From: Rhodospirillaceae bacterium
GTDB taxonomy: Bacteria > Pseudomonadota > Alphaproteobacteria > MPNO01 > UBA2964
Reading direction: 5' to 3'
DNA length: 5,986 nt
NCBI GenBank assembly: GCA_002712335.1
Contig: PATI01000042.1
Location: forward strand, 1-5,986
Below are positions 1 through 5,652 of this stretch, in pieces. The first letter of the stretch is position 1. Every line of letters begins with the position of its first letter. The notes under the pieces are model-generated. The model had not been told where the DNA came from. It did no database searches and was given only the letters and a program-made list of their open reading frames with translations. The position numbers and the translations under genes are program-made.

Positions 1-326
1 ACGAGCGACTTTATCCGGTCAACATTTTTTTCTGACGCCCTATAGTGATAGCCTGCCTTCTTCCGGGAATTTGGATTGGGGTAAAGGTAGTAATTGAAGT
101 TTGCTTTGAAAAATTTTTCTTTTTGTGATCCTAAAAAGTTTTTCGTCCGACCCTCGTCATTCCTTAAACCCTTTCCGCCTACGAAGGCAATCAGATTTGC
201 CTTTGCATTATCTTTTTCCAGAGATAAAAAGGGTAACTTGGATACTGTATTTACGATTAACGTTTGCGCTTGCAACGGAATAATTAAAGCCCAAAATAAA
301 TAGACAAAGGCTATAAGATTTTTCAT
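1..326 (-). CDS. Partial exported protein, probable alpha/beta-hydrolase-like; 3' part beyond the left edge
   Basis: An open minus-strand frame starts at ATG 326-324 and runs without a stop to the window edge: 108 complete codons, C-terminus missing. Residues 1-20 form a classic signal peptide (MKNLIAFVYLFWALIIPLQA, then QTL), so the product is probably exported. After it comes a hydrophobic strand and glycine turn (LIAFVGGKGLR, about 45-55), then NFLGSQKEKFF (63-73), FNYYLYPNPN (77-86) and YRASEKNVDRIKSL (95-108). This layout resembles exported alpha/beta-hydrolase-fold proteins that have a beta strand followed by a GG turn, a 'NFLxRxRxxF' segment and an 'E-HVxDI' helix before the nucleophile elbow. 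The catalytic Ser/Asp/His would lie in the missing part, so activity cannot be judged. Translation as real protein is supported by the signal peptide and the unbroken frame. No good Shine-Dalgarno is visible. It is divergent from the gene at 407. Confidence 0.68.
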   Translation of the reverse strand, partial: MKNLIAFVYLFWALIIPLQAQTLIVNTVSKLPFLSLEKDNAKANLIAFVGGKGLRNDEGRTKNFLGSQKEKFFKANFNYYLYPNPNSRKKAGYHYRASEKNVDRIKSL

Positions 327-406
327 GAAGTACTGGCCAAGTTATTAATATGATTTGTAAATTATGGACTTATAAACCCAAAAAATTCTTAATTTGTAAA
401 TTAGCA
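327..406. promoter_or_regulatory. Divergent intergenic region with AT-rich promoter-like sequence
   Basis: These 80 bp separate two divergently read exported-protein genes and should hold both promoters. On the plus strand TATAAA at 371-376 could be a -10 box for the gene at 407, but no convincing -35 sits at the right distance. On the minus strand CATAAT (366-361) is a possible -10. Individual elements are not certain. The region also holds a 12-base direct repeat. Confidence 0.3.
353..403 (+). repeat. 12-base direct repeat ATTTGTAAATTA, two copies 39 bp apart
   Basis: ATTTGTAAATTA occurs at 353-364 and again at 392-403. The 39-bp period is a multiple of three, so if the upstream ATG at 350 were used both copies would encode the same Ile-Cys-Lys-Leu. 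Because it lies between two divergent genes it could be a pair of regulator half-sites or simply a small duplication. The AT-only composition makes chance possible. Confidence 0.45.
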
Positions 407-799
407 ATGAAAATGATCTTTATCATCATAATATTTTTATACTCTGTAGTTTCCTCTAACTCCTTATTGGCCGAATGGGTTCCAATAGCAAAAGATAAAG
501 ACGGTACTACGACCTACATCAACTTTAAAAGTATTAAAAAATCTCAGGGTCGGGTTTTTTGGTGGGCTTTGGATGATCGAATAAAACCGAGCAAACGCGG
601 AACAAAATCAGCAAAGCATTCTCATGAGGGCGACTGTTTTATGTTTCGTTATAGGACCCTGAGTTGGTCATTTTATAAAAATTCCATGGGACTAGGAAAG
701 GGAATTTTCGCACAATCAGAAATACCATATTGGCGTCACCCAAGGAAAAATTCGTTGGAAGGTTATATTTTGAAATTAGTTTGTGAAAGAACCAAGTGA
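407..799 (+). CDS. Small exported protein, Surface-adhesin-E-like family
   Basis: A 130-residue protein. A signal peptide covers residues 1-22 (MKMIFIIIIFLYSVVSSNSLLA, cleavage probably before EW). The mature part runs EWVPIAKDKDGTTTYINF, then FWWALDDRIKP (51-61), HEGDCFMFRYRTLSWSFYK (73-91), and a C-terminal tail ending LEGYILKLVCERTK. The W-x-x-(D)GTTxYI-(D/N)F opening, 'GDC-x-x-FRY-x-TLS' core and final 'LK-x-VC' are typical of short periplasmic or secreted proteins related to the Surface-adhesin E domain; the family's biochemical role is unknown. Cys77 and Cys126 probably form a disulfide. I chose the ATG at 407 because the in-frame ATG at 350 would put 19 extra residues in front of the signal peptide. 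Neither start has a good Shine-Dalgarno. The gene converges on the YHYH gene, with 18 bp between the two stops. Confidence 0.75.
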   Translation: MKMIFIIIIFLYSVVSSNSLLAEWVPIAKDKDGTTTYINFKSIKKSQGRVFWWALDDRIKPSKRGTKSAKHSHEGDCFMFRYRTLSWSFYKNSMGLGKGIFAQSEIPYWRHPRKNSLEGYILKLVCERTK

Positions 800-800
800 C

Positions 801-816
801 TTTAATACCCATTAAA
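801..816. terminator. Possible weak bidirectional terminator between convergent genes
   Basis: TTTAAT (801-806), loop ACCC, ATTAAA (811-816) make a 6-bp inverted repeat exactly in the 18-bp gap between two convergent stop codons. The stem is A+T only and no clear T-run follows on either strand. Position is the main argument for a terminator. Confidence 0.25.
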
Positions 817-817
817 C

Positions 818-1597
818 TTAATGTCTACTTTTGTTGAAATCGCTGCTAACATTCCCATACAAACAACGCGGAACAAATGGAAATGTATTCGTGATGAAGT
901 AAGAGTATTTTCCATTGTGAATGCCGCCATTACATTTATCTAATCTATCCCCACCGCCGACGTAATGATAATCTTCAACGTAGGTACCATCATATTTCTC
1001 TAGAGGACCAGAAGGCCTTTCCCCGGACTTTAATTCCCAACCTGAGGTTTTCAAATCTTCAACATAATGTATTTCGAAACCATCTCCCGCATAACCAATC
1101 AATGTTTTACTATTACTCTCTACTAAGCCTGTTGGCACTCCGTGATAGTGATACAATCCACCACGACCAACATGGGCATTATTGAAATCTAATCCTAGCT
1201 GCCCCCTTACACCAAATATTTCAACATTCCACCGCCTGTCGCCGTTTCTACTGTGCTGCCTCCGAGCTGCAGGATCCCAGTATCCGGCAGTGCTTGGCCT
1301 AAACAATACTCCGTTCATGGCAATACCCATAATTCCGCGAATCGGAGTGGATTCTTTATTTCTTTTCGGAGATCTCGGCACACAAACATCTATCGATTGT
1401 TCGGTTATCTCATTTGGATTACCCCTAACTGGAAAATCCCCCGTTGTATGATTGGGAATGCCGTTACTAATAAAACATCGATTATCGCCTTTAATCTCCA
1501 TGATAAATTTACTTTTCACATCTCCATGAGTGATCGATGCGAGGCTTAGTGAAGAAACTATGATGGATAGACTAAAAAATATTTTTTTCTGGTTCAT
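818..1597 (-). CDS. Secreted YHYH-domain protein
   Basis: A 259-residue protein with a signal peptide at 1-25 (MNQKKIFFSLSIIVSSLSLASITHG, then D). The YHYH domain fills most of the rest: 'GIMGIAMNGVLFRP' (88-101), 'AGYWDP' (104-109), 'LDFNNAHV' (136-143), the signature YHYHG at 149-153, 'IGYAGDGFEIHY' (167-178), 'DYHYVGGGDRLDKCNGG' (209-225) and 'YSYFITNTFPFVPRC' (231-245). The match to this family is strong in order and wording. Members are secreted or periplasmic, common in marine bacteria, and have no established reaction. The clustered histidines (His142, His150, His152) suggest metal binding, which is inference. Cys41, 72, 222 and 245 are enough for two disulfides, fitting an exported protein. 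The ATG start is set by the signal peptide; the Shine-Dalgarno is poor. Upstream (60 bp) lies the small gene at 1658-1864, same strand, so they may be cotranscribed. Confidence 0.88.
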   Translation of the reverse strand: MNQKKIFFSLSIIVSSLSLASITHGDVKSKFIMEIKGDNRCFISNGIPNHTTGDFPVRGNPNEITEQSIDVCVPRSPKRNKESTPIRGIMGIAMNGVLFRPSTAGYWDPAARRQHSRNGDRRWNVEIFGVRGQLGLDFNNAHVGRGGLYHYHGVPTGLVESNSKTLIGYAGDGFEIHYVEDLKTSGWELKSGERPSGPLEKYDGTYVEDYHYVGGGDRLDKCNGGIHNGKYSYFITNTFPFVPRCLYGNVSSDFNKSRH

Positions 1598-1657
1598 TAA
1601 CTTAGGTATCTAATATTAAGATTTAAGTGCGAATTTTTAAATGTTTAATGAGTTTCG

Positions 1658-1864
1658 TCAATTATCGGGTAATTTGCTTAGATCCGCACCAGAAAGTATT
1701 GATCGTCTTGAGAATTCTTCCTCATCAATCTCGTCTGTGCGCGGTTCTGTAAATAGTGGTCGTACCTTAATCTCTCCCCAGGTTTTATCTGACCTCCAGA
1801 GAAATGCTCTACCGTCGTCACACAAAACAGCGGGGACCGAACCATCTACCGAAAAAAATCTCAT
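1658..1864 (-). CDS. Small protein of unknown function, 68 residues
   Basis: I do not recognise this protein. Reasons to call it a gene: the ATG at 1864-1862 is preceded by GGAGG with a 5-nt spacer, an ideal ribosome-binding site; the frame has an ordinary mixed composition with two tryptophans; and no competing gene covers this stretch. It begins MRFFSVDGSVPAVLCDDGRA, continues FLWRSDKTWGEIKV, and has an acidic run DEIDEEEF near residues 46-53 before a Ser/Leu-rich tail ending SKLPDN. There is no signal peptide or membrane segment, so it is probably cytoplasmic. A TTG farther upstream at 1909 would give 83 residues but ignores the Shine-Dalgarno. It begins 90 bp after the tRNA-Glu 3' end on the same strand and could be read from the tRNA transcript. 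Function unknown. Confidence 0.6.
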   Translation of the reverse strand: MRFFSVDGSVPAVLCDDGRAFLWRSDKTWGEIKVRPLFTEPRTDEIDEEEFSRRSILSGADLSKLPDN

Positions 1865-1869
1865 CGAAA

Positions 1870-1874
1870 CCTCC
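1870..1874 (-). promoter_or_regulatory. Strong Shine-Dalgarno GGAGG deciding the start of the 68-aa gene
   Basis: Read on the minus strand, GGAGG, TTTCG, ATG: a perfect core Shine-Dalgarno 5 nt ahead of the ATG at 1864. Most other genes in the window have weak sites, so this is a notable argument that the small gene is translated and that ATG, not the upstream TTG, is the start. Confidence 0.65.
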
Positions 1875-1930
1875 ACTGATAATATCATACTTAGAAGTGA
1901 AAAATTCAAGGTGGAAGAAACCCTTCAAGG

Positions 1931-1953
1931 CACTCAAACTCTCATTGAGGGTG
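1931..1953 (-). other. Hairpin directly after tRNA-Glu; possible processing signal or weak terminator
   Basis: Immediately after the CCA of the tRNA, the minus strand reads CAC-C-CTCAA, loop TGAGAGT, TTGAGTG: a 7-bp stem with one bulged base. There is no T-run behind it, so it does not look like an efficient intrinsic terminator. It may help 3' processing of the tRNA or let transcription continue into the small gene. Confidence 0.25.
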
Positions 1954-1954
1954 G

Positions 1955-2030
1955 TGGTGACCCCTACGGGACTCGAACCCGTGTTTTCGCCGTGAAAGGG
2001 CGATGTCCTAGGCCACTAGACGAAGGGGTC
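1955..2030 (-). tRNA. tRNA-Glu (anticodon TTC), CCA encoded
   Basis: The complete cloverleaf reads on the minus strand. The acceptor stem GACCCCT (2030-2024) pairs fully with AGGGGTC (1965-1959). The anticodon stem TCGCC/GGCGA encloses the loop CTTTCAC with anticodon TTC (1996-1994). The T stem ACGGG/CCCGT carries the loop TTCGAGT. The discriminator is A at 1958 and CCA is encoded at 1957-1955, giving 73 nt plus CCA. The sequence closely follows the usual bacterial glutamate tRNA, including the CCCTTTCAC anticodon region. It charges glutamate for GAA/GAG codons and, in most bacteria, also supplies tetrapyrrole synthesis through glutamyl-tRNA. It stands alone, 49 bp after the stop of the DUF2062 gene and on the same strand. 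Confidence 0.97.
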
Positions 2031-2043
2031 ACTGCGCCACTTT

Positions 2044-2070
2044 CCTATATGGCATACGCTGTAAAATCAA
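2044..2070 (-). promoter_or_regulatory. Possible promoter for tRNA-Glu
   Basis: In the gap between the DUF2062 stop and the tRNA, the minus strand carries TTGATT (2070-2065), a 15-bp spacer and TATAGG (2049-2044), ending 13 bp before the tRNA 5' end. The spacing is shorter than ideal and the boxes are imperfect. Readthrough from the DUF2062 gene is the alternative. Confidence 0.33.
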
Positions 2071-2079
2071 TAGGGATTT

Positions 2080-2709
2080 TTATTCAGTTTCTTTTATATC
2101 TTCTGATTTTTTTATTCGATGGGTGCTGCGCCGAACTTTTGCCGAACGATAGCCATTTATAAATTTTAAACTCCAAGCGTAGCCAGCCCAACCTCCCAAG
2201 ACTGCCCAAGGGCCACAACCAATCAGCATTGGAACACCCCAACCTTTAAAAAGTAAAACGACATACAACCATACACCTTCCCAGTAACCAACAGACCCAT
2301 GGGCTGCAAAATTTTTATCATAGGATATTAAAAATTCGTTATACCCTGACAGGTCATCAAACCTGCCAAGAATAATTTGTCCTGTAAGAAAAAAAAGATA
2401 ATAAGAAGGTAGTAAGGTCAGAACATTCGTGATCCACGTCCAAGCTAAAGAAATTAAGAGATGAAAGTCCCAATTGAAAATTCGTCGCGCAACAACCCAA
2501 GTGATAAAACAAAATATCATTTGAATGCCAACCGTCGGGGTCATTGCCCAAAACATTCCTATTCCCACTCCGCGCGCGATATGAGTCGGAGAGTGCACAC
2601 TCCTTTTCAGAGGGACCACCAAGCGTAGTCGGCATGCACGTTTAAACCTTTCCCATCTTGAAAAAGTCTGTAACCGCTTTTTACTCATTGAATTATCAGA
2701 GGTACTCAT
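2080..2709 (-). CDS. DUF2062 integral membrane protein
   Basis: A 209-residue inner-membrane protein. A basic N-terminal region (about 9-36, rich in Lys/Arg) leads to 'SPTHIARGVGIGMFWAMTPTVGIQM' (40-64), the typical DUF2062 opening, and then hydrophobic spans at about 46-73, 84-112 and 147-182. The 'LAWTWITNVLTLLPSYYLFFLTGQ' stretch (88-111) matches the family's W-x-x-NP-x-T-x-x-P-x-Y region, but the usual Pro after Asn is Val here (96). The tail (187-209) is charged and probably cytoplasmic. Alphaproteobacterial DUF2062 proteins are about this length; their function is unknown. The ATG at 2709 gives MSTSDNS; an in-frame ATG at residue 8 is an alternative, and neither has a clear Shine-Dalgarno. 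It follows recJ after 117 bp, so it probably has its own promoter. Confidence 0.85.
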   Translation of the reverse strand: MSTSDNSMSKKRLQTFSRWERFKRACRLRLVVPLKRSVHSPTHIARGVGIGMFWAMTPTVGIQMIFCFITWVVARRIFNWDFHLLISLAWTWITNVLTLLPSYYLFFLTGQIILGRFDDLSGYNEFLISYDKNFAAHGSVGYWEGVWLYVVLLFKGWGVPMLIGCGPWAVLGGWAGYAWSLKFINGYRSAKVRRSTHRIKKSEDIKETE

Positions 2710-2768
2710 AAAATTACTTTAACCAAATATTATGACTGTCTTCGGGTCATATTCATATAGGTACTCAT
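2701..2768 (-). repeat. Nine-base direct repeat ATGAGTACC, 59 bp apart, upstream copy opening a 12-codon frame
   Basis: On the minus strand ATGAGTACC is the start of the DUF2062 gene (2709-2701) and is repeated at 2768-2760. The second copy is not in frame with the gene. It opens a short frame, ATG at 2768 to TAA at 2730, encoding MSTYMNMTRRQS. No Shine-Dalgarno precedes it, so translation is doubtful. It may be a leader peptide, a remnant of a duplicated start region, or chance. Confidence 0.35.
2731..2751. other. Inverted repeat TATGAC...GTCATA upstream of the DUF2062 gene
   Basis: TATGAC (2731-2736) and GTCATA (2746-2751) are perfect inverted 6-mers with a 9-base loop, 22-42 bp ahead of the DUF2062 start. 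The pair could be an operator dyad or a leader hairpin, and it overlaps the end of the 12-codon frame. No regulator is implied by the sequence. Confidence 0.25.
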
Positions 2769-2774
2769 GGTATT

Positions 2775-2801
2775 TTAAAAAATAATTTTTAGACACAAAA
2801 G
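2775..2801 (-). promoter_or_regulatory. Possible promoter for the DUF2062 gene
   Basis: In the recJ-DUF2062 gap the minus strand reads TTGTGT, a 15-bp spacer rich in A/T, and TAAAAT, followed by ACC and the upstream ATGAGTACC copy. The spacer is short and such boxes arise easily in AT-rich DNA. Support comes mainly from the 117-bp gap separating the gene from recJ. The limits given are approximate. Confidence 0.22.
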
Positions 2802-2809
2802 ATGATCAT

Positions 2810-2828
2810 AAATTTTCAATCAAAATTT
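2810..2828 (-). terminator. Weak AT-only hairpin at the recJ stop
   Basis: AAATTTT, loop GATTG, AAAATTT form a perfect 7-bp stem overlapping the recJ stop codon. The stem holds no G-C pair, and only a short TTTT run appears some ten bases later. It could contribute to ending the recJ transcript, but it is not a convincing intrinsic terminator. Confidence 0.2.
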
Positions 2829-4611
2829 AAATTGTTGCAACATCATCAATAAAAATTTGGGGATTAATACGATTTTGCCAGGAATTCAGCCGTAAATTAC
2901 CTGCTATATGCACCGGAGAACCATGTGCATTGATCAAAGTCTGACCAATGGGATTCTCGACAGACCTGAACGCTATTCCTTTCAAATTGCCTCCCCCATC
3001 AGCATTCCCTAGGGTTACGCTAACGTGATCTTCGCCGACAACTTTAGCAAAGGTGACCATAGCTCGTGGTATTACGAACCTAGGTCTTGGGTTACCACTA
3101 CCAAAAGGGCCGGCGCGATCTAAAATTTCAATAAGATCAGTAGTAATCCCCGTGGTCGATACTACCCCGTCAACCGCTAGTATGGGTTTAATAGAAATTC
3201 CAGCTAGCTGTCGTAAAACATGCTTTTCAAGGTACACTCTAAGTTCATTCAACTTACTTTCTTCCACGGTAAAACCTGCAGCCATATTATGGCCACCACC
3301 GTTTAGTAAAATCCCAGCCTGATTGGCTGCCAGAACCGCAGAACCCAGAGTAACTCCTTTAATTGAACGTCCCGAACCCTTTCCTAGTCCATTCGACAAA
3401 CTGACCACGAAGGCTGGTAAATTAAACCTCTCACGTAGACGGCCAGCAACTATTCCTATAACACCCGGGTGCCAGTCTTTTCCCGCAACAAGTATTAATG
3501 GTCGATTATCTTCCACCTGTTGGAAAGCCTGCTCTACAGCTGCTTCCTGAACAACTTTTTCTATAGTTTGCCGCTCCATATTATAATTATTGAGCAGCAC
3601 AGCACACGCATCAGCTTCACCAGAATCATTCGTAGTTAACAACCTGACACCGAGCCCAGAATCCCCTACTCTTCCTCCCGCATTGACGCGTGGCCCTAAC
3701 ACAAAACCTGCGTGATATGCATCCAATTTTTGATCAACCTCAGCAACATTGGCCAAAGCAGAAATCCCTAGATTGCCTCTACTAGCCATCACCTTCAATC
3801 CCTGACTTACAATGGCCCTATTTACGCCAGTCAACGGTACAACATCACAAATTGTTCCTAAGGCAACTAGATCTAATAGAGAGATCAAATCTAGTTCCTC
3901 ATGCCCCTCTTCAAACCAATTTAACGTTCTTAAAGCCCGATTAATTCCTACAACTAACAAAAAGGTAACTCCAACCGCCGCTAATTGCTTGCAAGGAGAA
4001 ACTTCATCGGCTCGGTTCGGGTTTATTACCAAAGCCCCGATAGGCAAACGTGGTTCACCGACGTGATGGTCAATTACAATAATATCGATATCATTTTCTG
4101 CCGCTTCTTCAAGAACACTATAGGCGGTCGTTCCACAATCTACGGTAATAACGAGACTGGCGCCTTTTTCTTTAAGCTTTAACAGCGCAGGCAAGTTGGG
4201 CCCATAACCCTCTTTTTGTCGGTCTGGTATATAGACCGGTACAGATTGTCCGAGATGTCCAAAAAAACGAACTAGTAGTGACGAAGATGTAGCTCCATCG
4301 ACATCGTAATCTCCGAGGATCCCAATGGTTTCACCGTCATGTATCGCCTTGATGATCCGTTCAATAGCCAGATCCATATCCAAAAGATGAGAAGGATCTG
4401 GCAACGACGACCTAATAGTAGGGTTAAGGAAGTGGTTAGCATCATCGATACCAATATCTCTAGCGGCTAACACTCTGGCCAAGACATCATGAATTTCAAA
4501 TTTCTGAGAAAGCGCTTTTGCCAAGCGTTCATCTTTTATACGTGATACCCACCGTTTCCCGGTAACAGAGCTTTCTACCCCAAGGTAGTTTTCTTCGATG
4601 TCTAGTGACAT
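2827..4611 (-). CDS. recJ: Single-stranded-DNA-specific exonuclease RecJ
   Basis: RecJ degrades single-stranded DNA 5' to 3' in the cytoplasm, serving RecF-pathway recombination, mismatch and base-excision repair. The 594 residues are the usual alphaproteobacterial length. The DHH phosphoesterase domain shows DYDVDG (101-106), VDCG (157-160), DHH (181-183), INPNR (196-200) and the CDVVPL motif (255-260), which together provide the metal-binding aspartates and histidines. GPRVNAGGR follows at 307-315. The DHHA1 part shows HPGVIGIVAGRL (381-392), GKGSGRS (410-416) and GGGHNMAAGF (438-447), and the C-terminal OB-like domain spans about 475-594. All signature residues are present, so the enzyme should be active. 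The ATG lies 9 bp after the glpX stop with only TTGG-like Shine-Dalgarno sequence, which suggests cotranscription with, and translational dependence on, glpX. Confidence 0.97.
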   Translation of the reverse strand: MSLDIEENYLGVESSVTGKRWVSRIKDERLAKALSQKFEIHDVLARVLAARDIGIDDANHFLNPTIRSSLPDPSHLLDMDLAIERIIKAIHDGETIGILGDYDVDGATSSSLLVRFFGHLGQSVPVYIPDRQKEGYGPNLPALLKLKEKGASLVITVDCGTTAYSVLEEAAENDIDIIVIDHHVGEPRLPIGALVINPNRADEVSPCKQLAAVGVTFLLVVGINRALRTLNWFEEGHEELDLISLLDLVALGTICDVVPLTGVNRAIVSQGLKVMASRGNLGISALANVAEVDQKLDAYHAGFVLGPRVNAGGRVGDSGLGVRLLTTNDSGEADACAVLLNNYNMERQTIEKVVQEAAVEQAFQQVEDNRPLILVAGKDWHPGVIGIVAGRLRERFNLPAFVVSLSNGLGKGSGRSIKGVTLGSAVLAANQAGILLNGGGHNMAAGFTVEESKLNELRVYLEKHVLRQLAGISIKPILAVDGVVSTTGITTDLIEILDRAGPFGSGNPRPRFVIPRAMVTFAKVVGEDHVSVTLGNADGGGNLKGIAFRSVENPIGQTLINAHGSPVHIAGNLRLNSWQNRINPQIFIDDVATI

Positions 4612-4620
4612 CCAATTTAA

Positions 4621-5613
4621 CTATCCGGTTTCTCTGGAATCGGGAGCAGATTTCCGATCAAAATTATGGACAGCCTCTATATACCTAACCGTCCCAGAAC
4701 GAGAACGCATTACCAAAGAATGGGTCATGGCTCCACCGGAAAAACGACGTACGCCCTTCAGCATGGTACCGCTTGTAACGCCGGTTGCCGCGAACATTAC
4801 ATCACCACGGGCAAGATCTTCCATAGTGTATTTCCGATCAAGATCCTCTATACCCCAATTACGTGCTCTTTCCCTTTCATCATCATTTCTGAACAATAAT
4901 CGACCTTGCATTTGTCCGCCTATACAACGAAGAGCCGCGGCAGCCAGAACTCCTTCAGGGGAACCACCAGAGCCTAGATACATATCAACCCCACTCGCTT
5001 CTTCAGAGGTTGCTATAACGCCGCTAATATCGCCATCAGAAATCAACATAATCCTCGCCTGTGCTTCCCTAACCTTAGCAATTAATTCTTCATGTCGTGG
5101 TCGATCAAGGATGCATACAACAAGATCCGAAACATCAACATTTTTGGCTTTAGCAAGATTTTGAAGATTGCTTTCCGGGGTTTGGTCTAGATCAACAACA
5201 TTTTCTGGTAACCCCCCACCCACTGCTATTTTATCCATGTAAACATCGGGAGCGTTTAAAAAACCTCCATGTTCAGCCATAGCTACTACAGCTAATGCAT
5301 TCGTGAGCCCTTTCGCCGTAATCGTAGTCCCCTCGAGGGGGTCGAGCGCTATATCAATTTCTGGTCCATCGCCAAGACCGACTTTTTCTCCAATATAGAG
5401 CATTGGAGCTTCATCTCGTTCTCCTTCACCGATCACAACAGTGCCCTGAATCGAAAGACTATTTAATGCGGTTCGCATTTCATCAACTGCCACCTGGTCA
5501 GCCGCCTTTTCATCCCCTCTGCCCATCTGTCGAGAGGCAGCAAGTGCGGCTGCCTCCGTTACCCTTACTGCTTCTAAAGCTAGATTTCTATCCATCGGAA
5601 TTGATTCCGGCAT
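4621..5613 (-). CDS. glpX: Class II fructose-1,6-bisphosphatase GlpX
   Basis: GlpX hydrolyses fructose 1,6-bisphosphate to fructose 6-phosphate in gluconeogenesis; in some bacteria the class II enzyme also acts on sedoheptulose bisphosphate. The 330 residues match the family length. Visible motifs: GRGDEKAAD (31-39), VIGEGERDEAPMLYIGE (60-76), DIALDPLEGTT (87-97), DRPRHEEL (170-177), ISDGD (191-195) and GSGGSPEGVLAAAAL (214-228). Asp34, Glu63, Asp91, Glu94 and Glu220 line up with the metal and catalytic ligands known from E. coli GlpX (from memory, by constant offset). The start is the ATG at 5613, which has GGAGGG 8 nt upstream. An in-frame TTG at 5631 would overlap that Shine-Dalgarno. A further ATG at residue 7 (MDRNLALEAVRVTEAAAL) starts at the conserved core. 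It lies between hom and recJ, all on one strand. Confidence 0.96.
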   Translation of the reverse strand: MPESIPMDRNLALEAVRVTEAAALAASRQMGRGDEKAADQVAVDEMRTALNSLSIQGTVVIGEGERDEAPMLYIGEKVGLGDGPEIDIALDPLEGTTITAKGLTNALAVVAMAEHGGFLNAPDVYMDKIAVGGGLPENVVDLDQTPESNLQNLAKAKNVDVSDLVVCILDRPRHEELIAKVREAQARIMLISDGDISGVIATSEEASGVDMYLGSGGSPEGVLAAAALRCIGGQMQGRLLFRNDDERERARNWGIEDLDRKYTMEDLARGDVMFAATGVTSGTMLKGVRRFSGGAMTHSLVMRSRSGTVRYIEAVHNFDRKSAPDSRETG

Positions 5614-5621
5614 TACTCCAA

Positions 5622-5627
5622 CCCTCC
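5622..5627 (-). promoter_or_regulatory. Shine-Dalgarno GGAGGG fixing the glpX start
   Basis: The minus strand reads GGAGGG, eight bases, then ATG at 5613. This is a strong, correctly spaced site. It rules against the longer frame beginning at TTG 5631, whose codons would overlap the site. Confidence 0.7.
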
Positions 5628-5652
5628 TCAAAATTTTCGGTTAGTAAATAAT

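Noticed and set aside
94..303. Plus-strand 69-codon frame starting at TTG
   Set aside because: It is antisense to the edge gene on the minus strand, which has an ATG, a signal peptide and a longer unbroken frame.
350..406. Upstream ATG at 350 as the start of the adhesin-E-like gene
   Set aside because: It would place 19 residues in front of a clear signal peptide and overlap the probable promoter region; the ATG at 407 gives a normal exported protein.
1182..1549. Two overlapping plus-strand frames inside the YHYH gene
   Set aside because: Both are antisense to a well-supported YHYH domain coding region, with no family resemblance or ribosome-binding site.
1958..2030. Attachment-site duplication of the tRNA 3' end
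   Set aside because: No second copy of the T-arm/acceptor sequence was seen elsewhere in the window, and no integrase is present.
1641..2162. Long plus-strand open frame of 173 codons
   Set aside because: It runs straight through the tRNA-Glu gene on the opposite strand and into the 3' end of the DUF2062 gene. No Shine-Dalgarno, no recognisable domain.
2357..2635. Minus-strand 92-codon frame overlapping the DUF2062 gene
   Set aside because: It is an alternative frame within a recognisable membrane protein; its own product has no recognisable features.
4598..5164. Plus-strand 188-codon frame antisense to glpX
   Set aside because: The opposite strand encodes intact GlpX motifs throughout; the antisense product is Ser/Arg-rich without a domain, as expected of a shadow.
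5614..5631. TTG at 5631 as glpX start (six extra residues)
   Set aside because: Those codons overlap the GGAGGG Shine-Dalgarno that serves the ATG at 5613.
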